Made by a program: the position numbers and the translations under genes. Below, piece after piece: positions 59,370 through 64,000 of a stretch of DNA of 64,000 nt; position 1 is the stretch's first letter; each line of letters starts with the position of its first letter. The stretch comes from Nocardioides pantholopis (GTDB lineage: Bacteria > Actinomycetota > Actinomycetes > Propionibacteriales > Nocardioidaceae), in contig NZ_CP033324.1 of NCBI RefSeq assembly GCF_003710085.1, positions 2,241,501-2,305,500 of the forward strand, given 5' to 3'. The notes under the pieces were generated by a model, which worked only from the letters and a program-made list of their open reading frames with translations, did not search any database and was not told where the DNA came from.

Positions 59370-61458
59370 TCAGGCGTCCAGCGCCTCCACGTCGACCTCG
59401 TAGGCGCCCTGGACGATGAACTCCTTGCGCGGGGCGACCTCGGAGCCCATCAGCAGCTCGAAGACCCGGGTGGCTGCGTCCGCGTCGTCCACGGTGATCC
59501 GGCGCAGCGTGCGGCGGCGGGGGTCCATCGTCGTCTCGGCCAGCTGGTCGGCGTCCATCTCGCCGAGGCCCTTGTAGCGCTGCACCGGGTCCTTCCAGCG
59601 CACGTTCTTCTTCTTCAGCTCGGCGAGCTTGCGCTGCAGCTCGTCGTCGGAGTAGGTGTAGATGTACTTGTCCATCCCCTTCTTGGGGTTGGACAGCTCG
59701 ATGCGGTGCAGCGGCGGGACCGCGGAGTAGACCCGGCCGTCCGCGACCAGCTCGGGCATGTACTTGAAGAACAGCGTCGCGAGCAGGCAGCGGATGTGGG
59801 CGCCGTCGGAGTCGGCGTCGGCCATGAAGATGATCCGGCCGTAGCGACGCGCGTCCAGGTCGAAGGTCCGTCCCGACCCGGCGCCGACGACCTGGATGAT
59901 CGAGGCGCACTCGGCGTTCTTCAGCATGTCGCCGACCGAGGCCTTCTGCACGTTGAGGATCTTGCCGCGGATCGGCAGCAGCGCCTGGAACTCGGAGTTG
60001 CGGGCGAACTTGGCGGTGCCGAGCGCGGAGTCGCCCTCCACGATGAACAGCTCGGTGCGCTCGTTGTCGGTGGAGCGGCAGTCGTTGAGCTTCGCCGGCA
60101 GCGCCGAGGACTCCAGCGCGTTCTTGCGGCGCTGGGTCTCCTTGTGCTGGCGGGCGGCAATGCGCGTCTTGGCCGCGCCGACGACCTTCTCCATGACCAG
60201 CTTGGCCTGGGCCTTCTCGGCGCGCTTGGTCGAGGTCAGGAACTCCTTGAGCTCGCGCGCCACGATCCGGCGTACGACGGTCCGCGCGGCGGGGGTGCCG
60301 AGGATCTCCTTGGTCTGGCCCTCGAACTGGGGCTCGGCGAGCCGGACCGTGACGACAGCCGTCATGCCCTCGAGGACGTCGTCCTTGAGGACGTCGTCGT
60401 CGTTGGCCTTGAGCACCTTGGCCGCCTTCATCGCGTCGTTGAAGGTGCGGGTCACCGCCTGCTCGAAGCCGCTGACGTGGGTGCCGCCCTTGGGGGTGGC
60501 GATCACGTTGACGAACGAGCGGACCTCGGTGTCGTACCCGGTCCCCCAGCGCACCGCCACGTCCACGTGCAGCTCGCGCTCGACCTCCTGGGGGTCATGT
60601 GCCCCTTGTCGTCGAGCAGCGGCACGGTCTCGGTGAAGGTGTCCATGCCCTGCAGGCGCAGCACCTCGGTGACCGGCTCGTCGCTGGCGAGGAACTCGGT
60701 GAACTCGCTGATGCCGCCGTCGTGGCGGAACTTCTCCTCGACCAGCTCCGGGCCGCGCAGGTCGCGGATGACCAACTCCAGGCCCGGCACGATGAACGAC
60801 GTCTGGCGGGCGCGGGTGACCAGCTCGTCGTAGACGAAGGCGGCCTCGCGGGTGAAGATCTGCCGGTCCGGCCAGAACCGGATCCGGGTGCCGGCGCGGC
60901 CCTTGGCCACCCGGCCGCCCTTGCGGGTCAGCCCGGAGCGGGGCTCGAAGTCGGCGTCGGGGCCGTCGGTGCCGAACACGCCGGGGGTGCCGCGGCGAAA
61001 CGAGATCCCCTGGACCGCCGGGGAGCGCTCCACGTCGATGTCCATCCGGGTCGAGAGCGCGTTGACCACCGAGAGGCCCACGCCGTGCAGGCCGCCGGTG
61101 GCGACGTAGGAGCCGCCACCGAACTTGCCGCCGGCGTGCAGCTTGGTGGCCACCACCTCGACGCCGGGGAGCCCGGTCTTGGGCTCCTTGTCGGTGGGGA
61201 TGCCGCGGCCGTCGTCGTGGACCTCGGCCGAGCCGTCCGGGTGCAGCGTGACCTCGACGCGCCCGGCGTGCCCGCCGAGGGCCTCGTCGACGCCGTTGTC
61301 GATGATCTCCCACAGGCAGTGCATGAGACCGCGGGTGTCGGTCGAGCCGATGTACATCCCCGGTCGCTTGCGGACCGCCTCGAGGCCCTCGAGGACCAGC
61401 AGGTGGGCGGCGTTGTAGGTGTTGTCGGCGATCGTGGGGCTCCCGGTGCCAGCTGCAT
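59370..61458 (-). pseudogene. parE: DNA topoisomerase IV subunit B (ParE/GyrB family), frameshifted in this sequence
   Basis: The minus strand encodes a complete ParE in pieces. Frame one (to about 60596) carries YNAAHLLVLEGLEAVRKRPG, GMYIGSTDTRG, the ATPase motifs EIIDNGVDEAL and DDGRGIP, and GGLHGVGLSVVNALS. At a run of five G (60590-60594; one more expected) the frame shifts, and the rest, from EVERELHVDVAVRWGTGYD through the TOPRIM motifs VEGDSALG and MADADSDGAHI to RYKGLGEMDADQL, reads on in the next frame. At the 5' end ATG 61458 (GGAGG 10 bases upstream) is out of frame with the body unless one base is added in the G run at 61436-61439. Restoring both bases gives about 696 residues. 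Confidence 0.88.
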
Positions 61459-61766
61459 GGATGGAACGCCTCCGAATCTACCCGCGACACGCCGGTCGCC
61501 GAGGCAGGCACGCTGCAGCGAGCAGGCATGGCGCCGGACTAGGTTGGGAACCTCTTCCCCAGCAGCAACCGCACGAACGCAGTAGTCCGAAACCGGCCGG
61601 AACGTCCCGGCTCCGAGCACCGGGTGTTCGGGGTCTGGACCATCCGTCTCCGCGGACGGGCCCACCATGGTTGGATGGAGACGTGTCGGGCACCACGTGC
61701 CGTCGGGAATCTTGAACCCCGCCGCTACGTTGAGGAAGACACCGACTGAGAAGAAATGAGGCCGAT
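61459..61766. other. Intergenic region parE / DUF7455
   Basis: This 308-bp gap has no gene. A parE -10 candidate, TAGATT, lies on the minus strand at 61475-61480. AGGTTGGGAACCT (61541-61553) is a small palindrome. The sigma-R-like promoter at 61706-61731 serves the plus-strand gene. Confidence 0.6.
61706..61731 (+). promoter_or_regulatory. Sigma-R/H-type promoter (GGAAT-N18-GTT) for the DUF7455 gene
   Basis: GGAAT (61706-61710), 18 bases, GTT (61729-61731) exactly matches the Streptomyces sigma-R / mycobacterial SigH oxidative-stress consensus, 35 bp before the start at 61767. TACGTT (61726-61731) could alternatively be a vegetative -10. Confidence 0.55.
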
Positions 61767-61991
61767 GTGACCACTGCAGTTGCCCCGAGCTCTCCGCTCA
61801 CCGCAGCGGACCGCTGCGACCGTTGCGGAGCCCAGGCCTACCTCCGTGTGGAGCTCCAGACCGGCGGTGAGCTCCTCTTCTGCGCCCACCACGCTCGCGA
61901 GCACGGTGAGAAGCTGAAGGAGATCGCCGTCAACGTGATCGACGAGACGCACAAGCTGTCGCCGACGGCCGGTGCGCCCGAGGATCGCTGA
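61767..61991 (+). CDS. DUF7455 small zinc-binding protein
   Basis: The protein has 74 residues. The core CDRCGAQAYLRVEL (17-30) and LLFCAHHAREH give CxxC and CxxH ligands for one zinc, the DUF7455 pattern. The N-terminus is Ala/Ser/Pro-rich. Function is unknown; such small zinc proteins are sometimes redox-sensitive. GTG 61767 follows GAGG (61758-61761); an ATG two bases earlier is followed at once by TGA and is not used. The promoter upstream is sigma-R-like. A strong hairpin follows. Confidence 0.88.
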   Translation: MTTAVAPSSPLTAADRCDRCGAQAYLRVELQTGGELLFCAHHAREHGEKLKEIAVNVIDETHKLSPTAGAPEDR

Positions 61992-62013
61992 CCAACCACC
62001 CCGACGACTTCGT

Positions 62014-62043
62014 ACGGCCCCGGACCTGATGGTCCGGGGCCGT
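62014..62043 (+). terminator. Terminator hairpin after the DUF7455 gene
   Basis: ACGGCCCCGGACC, loop TGAT, GGTCCGGGGCCGT forms a perfect 13-bp stem 22 bp after the stop. Its right arm overlaps the next hairpin (62040-62080) by four bases. Confidence 0.8.
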
Positions 62044-62080
62044 TGTCGTGGGCGGGGCCGGGGCGGGCCCACGACAACGG
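62040..62080 (-). terminator. Terminator hairpin downstream of aroQ
   Basis: CCGTTGTCGTGGGC (62040-62053) and GCCCACGACAACGG (62067-62080) form a perfect 14-bp stem with a 13-base loop, 27 bp beyond the aroQ stop on the minus strand. It shares bases with the neighbouring hairpin, so only one can form at a time. Confidence 0.75.
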
Positions 62081-62107
62081 CCACTGCAACGGCCCGGCGG
62101 ACCGGCC

Positions 62108-62536
62108 TCAGCCGCGGGCGAGGACCTCGAGTGCCCGGCGGTAGCCGTCCACGCCGAGGCCGGCGATCACCTCGACGGCGTACGGCGTGACGACGGAGGT
62201 GTGGCGGAACTCCTCCGGGCGCTGGCGCGGGTCGGAGAGGTGCACCTCGACCAGCGGGGCGGTGAGCTGGGCGCAGGCGTCGTAGATCGCCCACGAGTAG
62301 TGCGTCCAGGCAGCGGCGTTCAGCACCACCGGCGTCGCGTCGTCGGCGGCAGCGTTGAGCCAGTCCAGCAGCTCGCCCTCGTGGTTGGTCTGGCGGACCT
62401 CGACCTCGAGGCCGAGGTCGCGGCCCCAGCCGACGCACAGCTCGGCGAGCTCGCCGTGGGTCGTGGTGCCGTAGATCTCCGGCTGCCGGCGGCCGAGCCG
62501 GCCGAGGTTCGGGCCGTTGAGGACCAGGACCCTCAT
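62108..62536 (-). CDS. aroQ: Type II 3-dehydroquinate dehydratase
   Basis: The protein has 142 residues. It starts RVLVLNGPNLGRLGRRQPEI, has the active-site Tyr in EIYGTTTHGEL, NAAAWTHYSWAI with conserved Asn, and the His in VEVHLSDPRQRPEEFR. It dehydrates 3-dehydroquinate to 3-dehydroshikimate in the aromatic amino-acid pathway. ATG 62536 overlaps the aroB stop as ATGA. This is the type II dodecameric enzyme, as in mycobacteria. Confidence 0.95.
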   Translation of the reverse strand: MRVLVLNGPNLGRLGRRQPEIYGTTTHGELAELCVGWGRDLGLEVEVRQTNHEGELLDWLNAAADDATPVVLNAAAWTHYSWAIYDACAQLTAPLVEVHLSDPRQRPEEFRHTSVVTPYAVEVIAGLGVDGYRRALEVLARG

Positions 62537-63636
62537 GCCGCGCCCCCGATCGCGGCGTACGCCGCGCGCAGGTCCGCCTCCGACGGCCCGGAGAGGATCG
62601 ACGGCTGCCCGACGCCATCGAGGACCACGAACCGCAGCTGCGAGCCGCGGGCCTTCTTGTCGACCCTCATCGTCGCGTGCAGCTCCTCGAACGGCGCCGC
62701 GTCGTACGTCGTCGGCAGCCCGACCCGCCCGAAGGCCGTCCGGTGCCGCTCGACGAGCTCCGCGGGGATCCGGCCGGCGCGGTGCGCGAGCTCCGCGACG
62801 TAGACGCACCCGATCGCCACGGCCTCGCCGTGCCGGATCTCGTAGCCCGACGCGCGCTCGATCGCGTGCGCCAGCGTGTGCCCGTAGTTGAGCGCCTCGC
62901 GACCGGGGTGGCCGTCACGGCCCCCGGTCTCGCGCAGGTCGTCGACGACGACGTCGATCTTGACCCGGATCGCGCGCTCGACCAGCTCGCGCAGCACCGG
63001 CGAGTCGGCGTCGAGCGTGGCCGGGTCGACGGACTCCACGAGGTCCAGGATCACCGGGTCGGCGATGAAGCCGCACTTGACGACCTCGCCCAGCCCGGCG
63101 ACCAGCTCCGCGCGCGGCAGGGTCCGCAGCGTGGCCAGGTCGCACAGCACGGCGGCGGGCTCGTGGAAGGCCCCGACCAGGTTCTTCCCGGCGCCGGTGT
63201 TGATCCCGGTCTTGCCGCCGACCGCGGCGTCGACCATCGCCAGCAGCGTGGTCGGGACGTGCACGACCCGGACCCCGCGCAGCCAGCAGGCGGCCACGAA
63301 GCCGCCCAGGTCGGTGGTCGCGCCGCCGCCGAAGGTGATGACGACGTCGGAGCGGGTGAAGCTCTTCTCCCCCAGCGCCTCCCAGCAGTCGTCGGCGACC
63401 GCGGCGGTCTTGGCCGCCTCGCCCTCGGGCAGCCCCAGGGCGAGCACCTCGTAGTCGTCGATCAGCGCGTCGACGACCCGCTCGGCGAGCGACCCGAGCT
63501 GGCCGGCGTACAGCAGCGCGACCCGCTGGACGTCCGGGCCCAGGATCGCGGGCAGCCGGCCGACCAGGTCGTGGCCGACGACGACGTCGTACGGCGCGGC
63601 GCCGCCGACGTGGAGGATGGTCTCGGACTCACTCAT
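62533..63636 (-). CDS. aroB: 3-dehydroquinate synthase
   Basis: The protein has 367 residues. NAD-binding ITFGGGATTDLGGFVAACWL (about 100-119), VPTTLLAMVDAAVGGKTGIN (126-145) and the metal ligand regions LNYGHTLAHAIE and IRHGEAVAIGC are complete. It converts DAHP to 3-dehydroquinate with NAD+ and a divalent metal. ATG 63636 overlaps the aroK stop (ATGA), and its own stop overlaps aroQ, so the three genes are translationally coupled. Confidence 0.96.
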   Translation of the reverse strand: MSESETILHVGGAAPYDVVVGHDLVGRLPAILGPDVQRVALLYAGQLGSLAERVVDALIDDYEVLALGLPEGEAAKTAAVADDCWEALGEKSFTRSDVVITFGGGATTDLGGFVAACWLRGVRVVHVPTTLLAMVDAAVGGKTGINTGAGKNLVGAFHEPAAVLCDLATLRTLPRAELVAGLGEVVKCGFIADPVILDLVESVDPATLDADSPVLRELVERAIRVKIDVVVDDLRETGGRDGHPGREALNYGHTLAHAIERASGYEIRHGEAVAIGCVYVAELAHRAGRIPAELVERHRTAFGRVGLPTTYDAAPFEELHATMRVDKKARGSQLRFVVLDGVGQPSILSGPSEADLRAAYAAIGGAA

Positions 63637-64000
63637 GGCAGGGCCTTCCTGATCTCCTCGGCCACGTCCTCGGGGGACCGGCCGTCGGTGTCGACGACGA
63701 GCGTGGCGACGGACTCGTAGACCGGCGTGCGCTCGTCGAGCAGCTGCTTGACCCGGCCGCGGACGTTGCCGAGCAGCAGCGGCCGCGAGGCGCCGAGCCC
63801 GACCCGCTTGACCGCCTCGGACAGCCCGACCCGCAGGAACACCACCGGGTGCCCGGCGAGCAGCTCGCGGGTGCCCGGGTCGAGCACCGCTCCCCCACCC
63901 AGGGCGAGGACGCCGTCGTGGCCGGCAAGCGCGTCCGCGACCGCGGCCCGCTCGAGCTCGCGGAAGTGCGCCTCGCCGGAGTCGACGAAGATGTCGCTGA
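63633..64000 (-). CDS. aroK: Shikimate kinase, 3' part (5' end outside window)
   Basis: About 122 C-terminal residues are visible; the frame remains open to base 64000. It shows SDIFVDSGEAHFRELE (Walker-like region with substrate-binding Glu) and VLALGGGAVLDPG, both shikimate kinase signatures. LRVGLSEAVKRVG and an Arg-rich lid follow. The P-loop lies beyond the window. It phosphorylates shikimate and heads the aroK-aroB-aroQ operon here; a chorismate synthase gene usually lies just upstream. Confidence 0.92.
   Translation of the reverse strand, partial: SDIFVDSGEAHFRELERAAVADALAGHDGVLALGGGAVLDPGTRELLAGHPVVFLRVGLSEAVKRVGLGASRPLLLGNVRGRVKQLLDERTPVYESVATLVVDTDGRSPEDVAEEIRKALP

Noticed and set aside
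61440-61470. ATC used as a non-standard parE start in the body frame (GGAGG six bases upstream)
   Set aside because: Non-ATG/GTG/TTG starts are very rare, and a second frameshift of the same kind in the gene makes a lost base more likely. Kept only as a fallback.

Overview
This window is ordinary chromosome of a very GC-rich actinobacterium. GTG starts are common, 4-bp stop/start overlaps are frequent, and the gene set (SepH, DUF3159/DUF3710/DUF3093/DUF4193 block, CeoB/CeoC, high-molecular-weight FabG, ParC/ParE-type topoisomerase, LprG/P55 pair) is typical of the class. The overall style and the GTCTCGACACGCTCG repeats suggest Nocardioidaceae (Nocardioides-like); that family assignment is inference. 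No rRNA, tRNA or CRISPR array was seen.

Layout. 1-2 kb: end of an ATP-dependent DNA ligase, a tandem-repeat tract, and a TetR regulator with a clear palindromic operator. 2-13 kb: a PASTA Ser/Thr kinase, then a lipid-metabolism region with a FadA2-like thiolase divergent from a FabG4-HtdX pair, two tandem TesB thioesterases, a PAC2 protein and a fadA-fadB beta-oxidation operon. 13-25 kb: amino-acid permease; a nudix / SMP-30 / dxs / lipoprotein-peptidase operon; a GH18-like secreted protein; YjbQ, DUF3105 and thiamine-binding genes; aconitase. 25.8-28.8 kb: a small accessory island of unfamiliar genes, including a peptidoglycan-hydrolase-like gene broken by an in-frame stop and an MmpS-like membrane protein. 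29-39 kb: a block colinear with the Mycobacterium tuberculosis Rv2689c-Rv2701c region (RNA methyltransferase, KimA-like permease, ceoBC, DUF3159, OB-fold, DUF3710, dut, DUF3093, DUF4193, suhB), then ferrochelatase. 39-49 kb: MFS and ABC exporters, an aldonolactone-oxidase-like flavoprotein, TRIC channel, sepH, sulfurtransferase, thymidine kinase and a phosphodiesterase. 49-62 kb: a GNAT/acyl-CoA-synthetase Pat protein, parC, the lprG-P55 lipid-export pair, carbonic anhydrase, two lipoproteins, and parE, which is frameshifted in this sequence. 62-64 kb: aroK-aroB-aroQ of the shikimate pathway, cut by the window end.

Most genes have clear housekeeping roles. The points most worth a second look are: two apparent single-base losses in parE; the 25.8-28.8 kb island; a recurring promoter design in which a TANNNT box lies 6-8 nt before the start codon of at least twelve genes (leaderless mRNAs); a sigma-R-like promoter before a zinc-binding DUF7455 gene; and several families of intergenic palindromes.
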